From Lachnospiraceae bacterium (GTDB lineage: Bacteria > Bacillota > Clostridia > Lachnospirales > Lachnospiraceae): 47,091 bases of DNA. Made by a program: the position numbers and the translations under genes. Below the pieces are notes generated by a model that was given only the letters and a program-made list of their open reading frames with translations, was not told where the DNA came from and did no database searches. This document shows, piece after piece, positions 15,730-24,575 of this stretch. Numbering within the stretch: the first letter of the stretch is position 1; every line of letters starts with the position of its first letter. The stretch lies in assembly GCA_017623295.1 (NCBI GenBank), contig JAGAPK010000027.1, positions 1-47,091 on the forward strand, in the 5' to 3' direction.

Positions 15730-17221
15730 ACGGATTACAATTCTTGCATGCCGTGTAACCATCTTCTATCAGTTCTTCTCTGGATAATTTCGATGTTTCT
15801 TTATTTTCTTCTGAAATATCATCTACGCTATCGCAATCCGACAGATGAAATTTCATGGTATTCGTATTTAAAATATATTCGCCATCATAGTCATTCTTTG
15901 TATCCGTTTCCTCCGGCTCATCAGTATCGCCTTCATCATCATCTTTTCCGGCGCTTTGTGTACGTTCTCCTGCCTGCCATGACGTTGTAGGTGCACAATT
16001 CCATGTAATCTCTTCTCCATCGGAAGTAGCTATGATGCTACCCTGCTCATCAGTACGGAACAAATCAACTCCCATAGCCCGCAGATTGTTAAGCACTTCT
16101 GCATGAGGATGTCCATAACTGTTGCCTTCTTCACAACTGATAACAGCATAAGTCGGGCTGACCGCATTCAAAAAGTTACTGCTGGAAGAACTACTGCTGC
16201 CGTGATGTCCCACCTGATAAACGTCAGCATCTACACTGTTTCCATTCACAAGCATATCTGCCTCTGTCTGTATTTCAGCATCTCCGGTAAACAAAAATGT
16301 ATTCTCACCATGTGTTACCAGAAGTGCAATCGAAGAATCATTTGCATTATTATAAGTATTTACCGGTGCCAGAATCCGAAAAGTTGCATTCCCGAGCGAA
16401 TATGTACTTCCGGTAGACGGTGTTGTTGCTTTAATCAACTGGTCGTCCAGTGCCTGTGTCAATTTATGATAAGCTGTCGTATCTTTTTTATAATTCGAAA
16501 CAAAAACATTATCTACATCAAATTTGGTCAGAACAACCGGAGCACCACCTATATGATCGCTGTCCGGATGCGTCAAAACCAGATAATCCAGTTTATCAAC
16601 ACCCTGTTTACGCAAATAATTCCAAATAGCAGTACCTTTAGTATCATCACCGGTATCAATTAACATATATTGTCCACCGCATTTAACCAGTGTGGCATCG
16701 CCCTGTCCCACATCAATAAAGTGTACTTCCATGCGGGAAGGTTCTGAGGTATCATCTGTTGTATCCTGTGCTGTCTGATTCTCTGTCCCGGCTTTATTTT
16801 CTGCCTGTACATTATTTGCAGTTGCCTGTTCATCATCTGTTGCCGCACTGCCTTCTACATCATTATTTTGTAAAAGTTCCGTTTCTACAACATCGGACTC
16901 CTTCGAAGTATCTACACCCGTTGCTGCTGCCGTCTTAGCAATCGGTTGTGACTCGTTTTCATTTCCTTCCGCTTTCGCTGCAAACACAACTCCCGCAACG
17001 GAAAGCACTACTGCAAGCAGGAAACCAACCAATGCCATGATGCCCTTACCGGTCTTATTTCCGGTCAGTTTTCTAAGCAGACTATGGGTTACCGGCAAAC
17101 AGAACAATGTTGCCAGAAGAAACAAAACTCCTGTTGGAATACTTGTCATAAATCCGCCTACTGTCATAACACCAAGCAGAACAGAAATTACATACAAAAT
17201 GATATCTCTTATAGCACTCAC
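15728..17221 (-). CDS. membrane-anchored ComEC-like metallo-beta-lactamase hydrolase
   Basis: 497 residues. The N-terminal 85 contain about three hydrophobic helices. A low-complexity acidic, Thr/Asn-rich linker (about 86-163) leads to a metallo-beta-lactamase domain from about residue 164 (MEVHFIDVGQGDATL) with the metal motif LTHPDSDHIGG and later GHHGSSSSSSSN. The C-terminus has a short domain with two pairs of Cys or His (FHLSDCDSV and YTACKNCNP). Proteins of this ComEC/Rec2-like group are exported nucleases or phosphodiesterases; here it may face outside. GTG start, with a ribosome site inside the end of the XRE gene three bases upstream, so coupling is likely. Confidence 0.85.
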   Translation of the reverse strand: MSAIRDIILYVISVLLGVMTVGGFMTSIPTGVLFLLATLFCLPVTHSLLRKLTGNKTGKGIMALVGFLLAVVLSVAGVVFAAKAEGNENESQPIAKTAAATGVDTSKESDVVETELLQNNDVEGSAATDDEQATANNVQAENKAGTENQTAQDTTDDTSEPSRMEVHFIDVGQGDATLVKCGGQYMLIDTGDDTKGTAIWNYLRKQGVDKLDYLVLTHPDSDHIGGAPVVLTKFDVDNVFVSNYKKDTTAYHKLTQALDDQLIKATTPSTGSTYSLGNATFRILAPVNTYNNANDSSIALLVTHGENTFLFTGDAEIQTEADMLVNGNSVDADVYQVGHHGSSSSSSSNFLNAVSPTYAVISCEEGNSYGHPHAEVLNNLRAMGVDLFRTDEQGSIIATSDGEEITWNCAPTTSWQAGERTQSAGKDDDEGDTDEPEETDTKNDYDGEYILNTNTMKFHLSDCDSVDDISEENKETSKLSREELIEDGYTACKNCNP

Positions 17222-17224
17222 TTG

Positions 17225-18073
17225 TTATCTCCTTGTATCTTTAAAATAATCTATCAAAGAATAATAAATCGGAATGGTTAAAAATAATACCCATGTAGGA
17301 TGCCAGATATATTCTACCAATCCTACATATAAGAAAATAAGCAATACCAATACCGGGTATGCAAATTTCTCCGGTTTACGTTTCTTGATTGCTTTAATCA
17401 AGCTGCTGATAATCGGAACGAGGAAAAATATCAGCCAGCCCGGATGCCATAAATTGAAAAAGCATCCTATCGCAATATATGCAACAATCGCTATAAGTCC
17501 CAATGGGAACTCATCTTTATGATGTTTCCAAATATGACCTTCCACTTCTTCGCCATTTACATAAACACCATTTCCATCAATATGTACTTCATCATCTGCA
17601 TCCACAACATGAATGCCATCCCATCCAACATGAACTTCGCCGTCTTTATCCTTTACATGGATTCCCTTAAATCCAACATGTACATATTCAGCTTTGTCAT
17701 CATCATCGTTATTGTCATCTGTATCTTCTTCCATGTTTTCTTCCATATCTTTATCGCCACAGCCAATACCGATGGCCACTTCTGTTTCAAAGCGATTGGT
17801 CGTTTCAGAAACATCCTCAACAGAACCATTCTCCTGTTTTGTATTATACTCTATATCTGAAATAATTTCTTCATCCGTTTTTAAAAGTTCATCCAAAGAC
17901 ACACCATATAATCTGGCAAGCAAAATTAAATTGTCTGTATCCGGTGACGCTTCTGCACGTTCCCATTTACTAACTGCCTGTCTACTGATTCCAAGTTTCT
18001 CTGCTAAAGCCTCTTGTGAAAGATTGTTTGCTTTACGCAATCCTACAAGTCTGTTTGCAATTTCAATATTCAT
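17225..18073 (-). CDS. XRE-family regulator with membrane domain and tandem repeats
   Basis: 282 residues. Residues 1-65 are an HTH_3/XRE DNA-binding domain (LSQEALAEKLGISRQAVSKW). An acidic linker follows. Three 16-residue tandem repeats come next, VHVGFKGIHVKDKDGE, VHVGWDGIHVVDADDE and VHIDGNGVYVNGEEVE. The C-terminus has four hydrophobic helices, in two halves that each hold W-H-P-x-W near the second helix, so it is an internal duplication. I infer a one-component, membrane-anchored transcription factor. The ATG at 18073 follows GAGGAG; a longer frame to 18118 lacks a ribosome site. It is cotranscribed with the hydrolase at 15728-17221. Confidence 0.85.
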   Translation of the reverse strand: MNIEIANRLVGLRKANNLSQEALAEKLGISRQAVSKWERAEASPDTDNLILLARLYGVSLDELLKTDEEIISDIEYNTKQENGSVEDVSETTNRFETEVAIGIGCGDKDMEENMEEDTDDNNDDDDKAEYVHVGFKGIHVKDKDGEVHVGWDGIHVVDADDEVHIDGNGVYVNGEEVEGHIWKHHKDEFPLGLIAIVAYIAIGCFFNLWHPGWLIFFLVPIISSLIKAIKKRKPEKFAYPVLVLLIFLYVGLVEYIWHPTWVLFLTIPIYYSLIDYFKDTRR

Positions 18074-18291
18074 ATACGATTTTCTCCTCATATTTGTTGT
18101 ATTTTTTCTTTGATACAAATCTTATCTGTGCACGAAAAGAAGCTGTATGTTGGATTTATCATAAGAGAAACCCGGTTGGTTGCGCTATCTATTCTAGTTT
18201 TCATTTCCGCAACTATCGGTTGCAAACACCGTATTTTCGGCTTTTTCTCTAATTGTTCAAATTCTCCACGCAAAATCTTTCTGCAAAAAAT

Positions 18292-18942
18292 CTATAGAAT
18301 ATCGTCACCTTCATCAAACAATTTTCGAGAAACATGTACGTTAAAGAAGTCTATAACAGGACCAAGTCCAAATGCTGTTACCAATGTACCCAGTCCAACA
18401 ATTCCTCCCGACAGGAAACAAATAACAACACAAATAGCATCTGTACAAATACGATTCCAAAAATAGGAAACCTTTGGTATTTTCTTCGTCATAATTAAGG
18501 AAAGACTATCATATGGTGAAGCGCCTACATTCGGTGTCTGATACAGGGAAACTCCAAGACCGGTTACAATTGTTCCTATCAGCACAATAAGCACTCTTAT
18601 TAACATAGTATCCGGTGTCGGAAACCATTTGCAAATCAATTCATAGAAAAAGGTTATAATATATCCGACAAGCAATGCGTTCACAACAGTTCCTGCCCCA
18701 ATAAATTCTTTACCAAAAACAATCTCCAACACAAAAATTACAATATTGGATAAAATCAGAAAATTAGCAAATGCAATACCTGCTACATCAGAAAGTGCCA
18801 TTACCATACCACTATAAGGGTCATTGCCCAATCCTGCAAATTTGAAAAGGCTGACACCCATTGAAATGAAAATATTCCCAAAAATCATAACAACAAATCT
18901 TTTCCAGCCGATTTTCTTAAAATACTGACCTATTGCATTCAT
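18292..18942 (-). CDS. YczE/YitT-type integral membrane protein, second copy
   Basis: 216 residues with about five to six helices. MGVSLFKFAGLGNDPYSGMV and LGVSLYQTPNVGASPYDSLS are the paired G-x-D/S-P motifs of the YczE/YyaS family, one in each half. It resembles the protein at 13663-14319 in length, motifs and ending (GLGTLVTAFGLGPVIDFF against GIGTIVCACLVGPVAGFF). GGAAGG lies before the ATG. It follows the MFS gene on the same strand by 49 bases. The role is unknown. Confidence 0.8.
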   Translation of the reverse strand: MNAIGQYFKKIGWKRFVVMIFGNIFISMGVSLFKFAGLGNDPYSGMVMALSDVAGIAFANFLILSNIVIFVLEIVFGKEFIGAGTVVNALLVGYIITFFYELICKWFPTPDTMLIRVLIVLIGTIVTGLGVSLYQTPNVGASPYDSLSLIMTKKIPKVSYFWNRICTDAICVVICFLSGGIVGLGTLVTAFGLGPVIDFFNVHVSRKLFDEGDDIL

Positions 18943-18991
18943 GCCATTTTCCTTCCATTCCTTACAGAATCAATTCAGATGCTACGCTGCA

Positions 18992-20158
18992 TCATTTTTC
19001 CTTTTTGCTTACTTTATTCAGCTTCTCTACCATCATAACCATTATTACCACAAACAGCAAGAGGTAAAGTGGATAAAATCGAATACTTATATGCTCTGCA
19101 ATAAATCCAAACACAGGCGGCATAAAGGTAGAGCCTACATAGGCACATGCCATCTGCATTCCCATAATCGCCTGCGATAACTCCGGTCCAAAATTCTCCG
19201 GCGTTTCATGCAAAAGACTCGGATAAATCGGTGCACATCCAAGTCCGATTGCAATCAGTCCCAAAAGCGTTATCATTTCTCCCATCGGCAGGAACAAAAT
19301 CAGTACGCCAATACCGGCAATCATCTGTCCCAAACGTACCATTTTTTTATCGCCTAATTTATTCGTAATAAAACCACTTATCAATCTTCCAACAGTTATC
19401 CCCATATAAAATAAAGATGCCCAGGTAGCCGCTTTTTCCGCAGATATTCCTTTGTCCAAAACCAGATAGCTGCTCGCCCATAATCCCGTAGTAGACTCCA
19501 ATGCACAATAACAGAAAAAAGCACACAGAACCGCTTTGGCTCCCGGAAGTTTAATAAGTTCTTTCATACTAAGACTTGGATGTTCCCCATGTTCTTCCGC
19601 TGCTTTCTGACTCATTTTTTTCCACATCGGCAAGGATACAAATAATACTGCTGTCAATACGATCTGAATAACCGCTACACTTAGATAACCCGAATTCCAG
19701 CCAAAACCACCGGTCAGGCAAATGCCCATAATATATGGTCCAACAGTTGCACCAATACCCCAGAAACAGTGTAACCAGCTCATATGTCTGGATTCATAAT
19801 GCAATGCCACAAAGTTATTGAGGGCTGCATCTACACTTCCTGCTCCAAGTCCATACGGAATTGCCCACAAACAAAGCTGCCAGAATTCTCCGGATATGGA
19901 AAATCCAAAAAGAGCTGCCGCTGTCATACAGACACTGACTGCTGTCACAAGTCCTGTTCCGAATCTGCGAATTATTTTGTCACTAAAAAGGCTGGAAATA
20001 ATAGTTCCTCCTGCAATAATCATTGAAACAATTCCTGCATAAGAAACCGGCACTCCCATCTGCCCATACATACTTGGCCACGCCGAACCAAGCAGTCCAT
20101 CCGGTAACCCTAAACTAATAAACGAAATATAAATGATAACTAATAATATTGATGTCAT
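18992..20158 (-). CDS. MFS transporter
   Basis: 388 residues with about twelve hydrophobic helices. The N-terminal SLGLPDGLLGSAWPSM, SDKIIRRFGTG in the loop between helices 2 and 3, and GAGSVDAALNNFVAL place it in the sugar-related MFS branch containing FucP/YbjJ-like carriers. The substrate is not readable from sequence. It begins 12 bases after a ROK regulator and HAD phosphatase on the same strand, so a sugar or sugar-phosphate is the natural guess. GAGGATTGAAAA precedes the ATG. Confidence 0.88.
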   Translation of the reverse strand: MTSILLVIIYISFISLGLPDGLLGSAWPSMYGQMGVPVSYAGIVSMIIAGGTIISSLFSDKIIRRFGTGLVTAVSVCMTAAALFGFSISGEFWQLCLWAIPYGLGAGSVDAALNNFVALHYESRHMSWLHCFWGIGATVGPYIMGICLTGGFGWNSGYLSVAVIQIVLTAVLFVSLPMWKKMSQKAAEEHGEHPSLSMKELIKLPGAKAVLCAFFCYCALESTTGLWASSYLVLDKGISAEKAATWASLFYMGITVGRLISGFITNKLGDKKMVRLGQMIAGIGVLILFLPMGEMITLLGLIAIGLGCAPIYPSLLHETPENFGPELSQAIMGMQMACAYVGSTFMPPVFGFIAEHISIRFYPLYLLLFVVIMVMMVEKLNKVSKKEK

Positions 20159-20170
20159 TTTTCAATCCTC

Positions 20171-21148
20171 CTATAATATTTTCTGCAAAGCAAGCTGTAT
20201 CATGCCTGCTGCAAAGTCATCTTTTAGTCCTTGTTTTATCTCTATTGCCGGAATCAGCATTTTTTCTATGGGATTATTACAGTTCTCTTCTAATTTTCTC
20301 AATAATCCTTCATCCATTATCTCGCTATACACTACCAGTCTGTCCGGATTATAGAAACAAAAAAGTGCCCTCATTGCCTCTAACAAAAAATTTTCTACGG
20401 CTTCTTTTTCATAGGAAAAGTTTTCCCAATCAATGTATGGTGGCAACATTTTGATTTCTCCAATCAAACCATTTCTACCGCTCTGAACTTTTCCATCCAG
20501 ACAAATTCCTGCCCCCGGCGGATACTTTGTCGGCATATAAATACCGGCTGTACAACCAATTCGATTTTCTTCTGTCGATGCTGCATACCCAAAGACAGCC
20601 GCATTAATATCATTCACAATTATAACCTGTCTTGCGAATCTCTCCTGAAGATATCCTCCTAAATCTACCTCCAGAAGCTTAGGATAATCACTTGCCAGAA
20701 TTACACCTTCCCGTGCTACTACCGGCAACCCTAACGCAATGATTTGAATTGCCGGATACTTTGTTATCATGGCTTTGACCATGACATCATAACTTTCTTT
20801 GGTTACTTCCGGCAGACTTTCTTCTATTTTTTCAATACAGTTTCCATATAAATCGCATACCTGACAAACTGCTGTATCAATTCTGTCTTTTTCATACATA
20901 TAGATAACCAGCGCTAATCGCACACATTCATTGAAGCGATAAGTTGCTGCCGGTCTTCCCAATTTCGGCTGCACAATTTCTCCCTCAACCGCTTCTCCCT
21001 GTTCCAGAAGAATCTTCATCAAAGATTGTATCGTTACAACACTCAAACCTGTTTTCTCGGCTAATTGTGATTTGGTTGCTTCCTTTTCTTTTCGAAGTAC
21101 ATCCCGCAGAAGTTTCAAATTCTCATCTTTTATTAAATTTCCTGACAT
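20171..21148 (-). CDS. ROK-family transcriptional regulator
   Basis: 325 residues. The N-terminal 70 form a winged helix-turn-helix (TKSQLAEKTGLSVVTIQSLM) with a wing ending GRPAATYRF, typical of NagC/Mlc-type ROK repressors. The kinase-like half holds ALGLPVVAREGVI and VNDINAAVFGYA. However, the usual ROK zinc motif and strong G-T-G-x-G-x-G phosphate loop are weak or absent (GAGICLDGKV remains), so it is probably a sensor without kinase activity. The ATG at 21148 is chosen over the GTG at 21157, which lies in the ribosome site. It overlaps the HAD gene by 16 bases and probably binds the palindrome at 21918-21942. Confidence 0.85.
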   Translation of the reverse strand: MSGNLIKDENLKLLRDVLRKEKEATKSQLAEKTGLSVVTIQSLMKILLEQGEAVEGEIVQPKLGRPAATYRFNECVRLALVIYMYEKDRIDTAVCQVCDLYGNCIEKIEESLPEVTKESYDVMVKAMITKYPAIQIIALGLPVVAREGVILASDYPKLLEVDLGGYLQERFARQVIIVNDINAAVFGYAASTEENRIGCTAGIYMPTKYPPGAGICLDGKVQSGRNGLIGEIKMLPPYIDWENFSYEKEAVENFLLEAMRALFCFYNPDRLVVYSEIMDEGLLRKLEENCNNPIEKMLIPAIEIKQGLKDDFAAGMIQLALQKIL

Positions 21149-21810
21149 GACAGGCACCTCTCTTTTTCAAAATATTGAATCACCTGCAGCAAATCATCGA
21201 ATATTGCCACGCTTTTCTCCCGCATTTCTTCTGTTGGCGGCAGCATATCCGGTACCATAAGTGGTAACATACCAGCGCCAAAAGCTGCACGAATTCCATT
21301 ATAGGAATCTTCAATAGCATAGGCACTGCATGGCGTAATTCCCATTTTCTCACAAGTCATTAAATAGATATCCGGCTCCGGCTTGCTTCGTTTCAACTGA
21401 TCGCCACCCATCACTACCTTGAAATACTCATACAATCCGGCATCCTTCAATTCTGCTTCTACAACTGCCAGTCTGGTAGAAGATGCAAGACCAATTGCAA
21501 TGCCCTTTTCTTTTAGATATTCCAGAATTTCTCTGACACCCTTTTTTAAAGGCAGACCATGTTCCGCTTCATATTCATGAAACAGCGCAGAGGCTTCTTG
21601 TCTAAAGGAATCATAATCAAAACTATCTCCATAATGCTCAAATACGATTTCTTTCGTTCGTGTTTTATTGGTTCCGATGCATTCTGCAAATACATCACGT
21701 ATTCCCGGTATCTGATATTTTTCACCAATTTTTTCCCAACAGTCCAGTACCAATTTCTCACTGTCAAAAATAACACCATCCATATCAAAAACTACCGCTT
21801 TTGCTTTCAT
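21133..21810 (-). CDS. HAD-superfamily phosphatase/phosphomutase
   Basis: 225 residues of HAD subfamily IA with a helical cap. Motif I VFDMDGVIFDSEKL, motif II LASSTR, motif III Lys in KRSKPEPDIYL and motif IV AIEDSYNGIRAA are all intact. The pattern resembles beta-phosphoglucomutase and related sugar-phosphate phosphatases; the exact substrate is not known. It is the first gene of the HAD-ROK-MFS operon with a consensus promoter at 21954-21981. Confidence 0.88.
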   Translation of the reverse strand: MKAKAVVFDMDGVIFDSEKLVLDCWEKIGEKYQIPGIRDVFAECIGTNKTRTKEIVFEHYGDSFDYDSFRQEASALFHEYEAEHGLPLKKGVREILEYLKEKGIAIGLASSTRLAVVEAELKDAGLYEYFKVVMGGDQLKRSKPEPDIYLMTCEKMGITPCSAYAIEDSYNGIRAAFGAGMLPLMVPDMLPPTEEMREKSVAIFDDLLQVIQYFEKERCLSCQEI

Positions 21811-21917
21811 AATCTTTTCCTGCCTTTACTATTTTCTTGTACTTATATATACGTTCTTCTTTGTGTACTTTTGTTTTTTTGTGCACTTTCGTTTTTCATT
21901 AAACATTTATTAAATGC

Positions 21918-21942
21918 ACTTATTAAAGTCACTTTAATAAGT
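21918..21942. promoter_or_regulatory. 25-bp perfect palindrome, likely operator of the HAD-ROK-MFS operon
   Basis: ACTTATTAAAGT and its exact complement flank one base. The site lies at about +5 to +30 from the promoter, an effective repressor position. A second shorter palindrome (CATTTA-T-TAAATG, 21904-21916) adjoins with a 13-base phase between TTATTAAA cores. Known ROK regulators bind AT-rich palindromes. The match with this ROK protein is inference. Confidence 0.7.
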
Positions 21943-21953
21943 CAGCAATTTAT

Positions 21954-21981
21954 ATTATACAATAAAAAACCTGACTGTCAA
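21954..21981 (-). promoter_or_regulatory. consensus promoter of the HAD-ROK-MFS operon
   Basis: On the minus strand TTGACA, a 16-base spacer and TATAAT, both perfect. The -35 is in the loop and the spacer is the T-rich side of the terminator of the upstream gene (21963-21998). Confidence 0.85.
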
Positions 21982-21998
21982 TATAACAATCAGGTTTT
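21963..21998 (-). terminator. terminator of the large exported protein gene
   Basis: On the minus strand AAAACCTGA and TCAGGTTTT pair around a 15-base loop, followed by TTATTG. It ends the gene at 22007-24550. Confidence 0.75.
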
Positions 21999-22006
21999 CG
22001 AGTTTG

Positions 22007-24550
22007 CTATTCCTGTTCTTTTCGCACATAAGTTATAAAACTATTTCCATTTTCCTCTAACCACTGCGTTGAATCATTCATACCTTTCTTATAAACAGTT
22101 CCGGTCAGTGGGTCCATAATGACCGTATTCAGCTCATTAAATCCTACGATCAGAACAGCATTTCCATCCTGTAATGTCGCAAGCACCGGAATATCCATAT
22201 TCACATAGTATAGCACCGCATCCAGACTACAACCGGACAAATCCAATACCTGTACATCTTTCAGACTGTCTTCCAAAATAGATTGAATTGTTTTGCCCTG
22301 ATCCAACATATACTGGGTATGTTTCGATACCCCTTCCAGTTCCAAAATTGTATCCAGACAAACAGACAGGCTTGTTGTCTGCTCGCTTACTGCTTCGCCT
22401 TCAATTGCCATAATCTGATTTTTGGTACTGCGTGTTCCTCGTTTCCAGACATAATCGCCATTGTCATTTACTACAACTCCTGCAACTTCATAAGCGTAGT
22501 TCACCGCTTTTCCCGGATGAGTAAAGGTTCCTTCTATGCCATTCTTGCCATAAACATAAAATCTTTCTTCCGTAATTTCGCTTTCCTGCATGGTAAGTTC
22601 ACGATTTCCTTCAAAAAGAACTTCTTTCGGAGTCAGAATTTTTACTTCTTTGGCATCCATCTCCTCTTTCACGGCAATTTCAACAATCGTTTCATACTTA
22701 TCAACAACAACACTTTCTATCGTGTTGTGGCCTTCTTCAACCTTCTCTGTACTCATAATCTGATCATCTGTCACTGATAAGTAGTTTTGCGTTTCTTCAT
22801 CCCATTTTACTCTGGACAAGGTAATCTGATTATCTGTTATCGCACCGTCAACGACATAAATATCTTCTTCACGATATGTTTTCAGCAAATCGCCGCTTTC
22901 ACTCTGAATCTTTAAGCAATACATAGGAAAAGTAACTGCACCGGAAGAGTCCTTTACAATATCCCTTGCTTTGGCAAGTCCATAGATTAAATCTTCTTCC
23001 ATGAATCCAAGCAGGGAAATGTACTCACCTACTCCGGCAGTAATTTCTGTTTCCTTCTCAGTTCCCAGATTCAAAAGTTTTAATGTAGTACAACTGTACT
23101 TGTCATCGCCTTCCTGCCATACTAGCATCTGATTTGACTCAGAAACAGTATAATCATCCTCTGTCAATCCGGAAACAACAATAGAATAATTCCTTTCTTC
23201 CAGATTGATTGCGTATACACTTCCTTCCAACATCAGATAGCAAATGCCGGACTTGTTCACATATGACAGTTCTTCTACATCATTTTTCAACAACTGATAT
23301 GAGCGGTTATAAGGTATATACACATGTTCTTCTACCGTATTCGCTGTACTCTTATAAGAATAAAGCGATACTCCAACCTCTCCCTCGTGTCTGCCTCTGT
23401 TCATATATCCATAAACCAGAAAATCTACATTTCCCGCTTCATCTACATTCAGGATTTTGATTTTATGACGTTTATAACTGCTTCTGACATCAGTTATATC
23501 ATCTTCTTGATAAAAAGAAAAAAGTCTTGCCAGTTTTTTATCTGTTACGTTATAACTGTATAACTTATTAGAAACAACAAAAGCAAATACGTTGCCGCCA
23601 TCACTTTCTTTCATTTCTACCTGTGGTTCTACGATACCAAGCATAATCTTATCATTCGCGATAATTTCTGCCTGTTCATCAAAAAGCTGTGTCATTTCCC
23701 TGTCATAATCCAGCAAATACATACGCTCGGTTGTATAACGAATCCGATAGTATTCCTTTACCTGATACAACTGTTTCTCTTTTCCATCCCGTACCTGAGC
23801 TATATACTCCAACTGAAAAGAACCGGTTTGCTCTTCCAGCTCCTTAATATCAACAATCGGCTCTGTAATGCGCTCTGCCTTCAAATCGCCCCATGTTACC
23901 TGCTGAAAACTACTGTGGATATTCACTTTCTGGAAAGTAGTATTATCTCCTTCTGAGTTCGACTCCAGATATTTCGTTAAATCCGCTGCCGCTTCCCTGT
24001 CAAAAGTACGATTATGGAAATCCAGTACATATTCCAATTTCTCCTGAATATGCAATTCTTCTGACTGAACAATTCTTGTGTAATAGCGAATTGTTTCTTT
24101 CCCCGATGGTGTCACAAGTAATACCAGCATATACTCTTCATCGGCATTGATTAAGTCCTTTAAGGTAATCGTACAAGAAATTTTATCATTTTCCTGCTCA
24201 TAACCTTCAATCTCTGTGCTCTCTACTAATCTTGTACCATTGATACTTCTGACCTCAAATGCCAGTGTATCAATTTCATTCCCATAAGTATCTATGGAAA
24301 AAGATACCTTTCTATCAGAGCCAATCGGCAAAAGTGTGTCTCTCAAGTAACTGGTATCCATTATTTCTGCATATCCATGCAAGCTATTTACCTGATAATT
24401 CTCTATTTGCATTGTAACAATCGGAAAAGATGCTTCACTCATTTCCGTTGTCATATCTGTATTTCCCTTATTCATTACAGTACTTGCCAATACCAATGCT
24501 ATACCAAAAACTGCCCCCAGATAAATACCTTTGATGATATTTTTTTTCAT
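22007..24550 (-). CDS. large exported membrane-anchored protein of unknown function with C39-like C-terminus
   Basis: 847 residues. An N-terminal hydrophobic segment (IIKGIYLGAVFGIALVLAST) is a signal anchor; the rest should face outside. The middle has many beta-type segments that suggest a propeller-like fold, but no known domain is evident. The last ~120 residues (from about SLSVCLDTILELEG) resemble peptidase C39/papain-like fold, with Cys731, IPVLATLQDGNAVLIVGF and IMDPLTGTVYKK. The histidine expected after the G is Asn797, so it is probably inactive. It does not match a family I can name. It may share transcription with the methyltransferase upstream at 24576. Confidence 0.7.
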   Translation of the reverse strand: MKKNIIKGIYLGAVFGIALVLASTVMNKGNTDMTTEMSEASFPIVTMQIENYQVNSLHGYAEIMDTSYLRDTLLPIGSDRKVSFSIDTYGNEIDTLAFEVRSINGTRLVESTEIEGYEQENDKISCTITLKDLINADEEYMLVLLVTPSGKETIRYYTRIVQSEELHIQEKLEYVLDFHNRTFDREAAADLTKYLESNSEGDNTTFQKVNIHSSFQQVTWGDLKAERITEPIVDIKELEEQTGSFQLEYIAQVRDGKEKQLYQVKEYYRIRYTTERMYLLDYDREMTQLFDEQAEIIANDKIMLGIVEPQVEMKESDGGNVFAFVVSNKLYSYNVTDKKLARLFSFYQEDDITDVRSSYKRHKIKILNVDEAGNVDFLVYGYMNRGRHEGEVGVSLYSYKSTANTVEEHVYIPYNRSYQLLKNDVEELSYVNKSGICYLMLEGSVYAINLEERNYSIVVSGLTEDDYTVSESNQMLVWQEGDDKYSCTTLKLLNLGTEKETEITAGVGEYISLLGFMEEDLIYGLAKARDIVKDSSGAVTFPMYCLKIQSESGDLLKTYREEDIYVVDGAITDNQITLSRVKWDEETQNYLSVTDDQIMSTEKVEEGHNTIESVVVDKYETIVEIAVKEEMDAKEVKILTPKEVLFEGNRELTMQESEITEERFYVYGKNGIEGTFTHPGKAVNYAYEVAGVVVNDNGDYVWKRGTRSTKNQIMAIEGEAVSEQTTSLSVCLDTILELEGVSKHTQYMLDQGKTIQSILEDSLKDVQVLDLSGCSLDAVLYYVNMDIPVLATLQDGNAVLIVGFNELNTVIMDPLTGTVYKKGMNDSTQWLEENGNSFITYVRKEQE

Positions 24551-24575
24551 ATACTTCTAATTCCTTATTTCTGTC

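Noticed and set aside
18119-18291. Hairpin GCAAC-tatcg-GTTGC as terminator of the second YczE gene
   Set aside because: No T tract follows on the minus strand and the stem has only five pairs.
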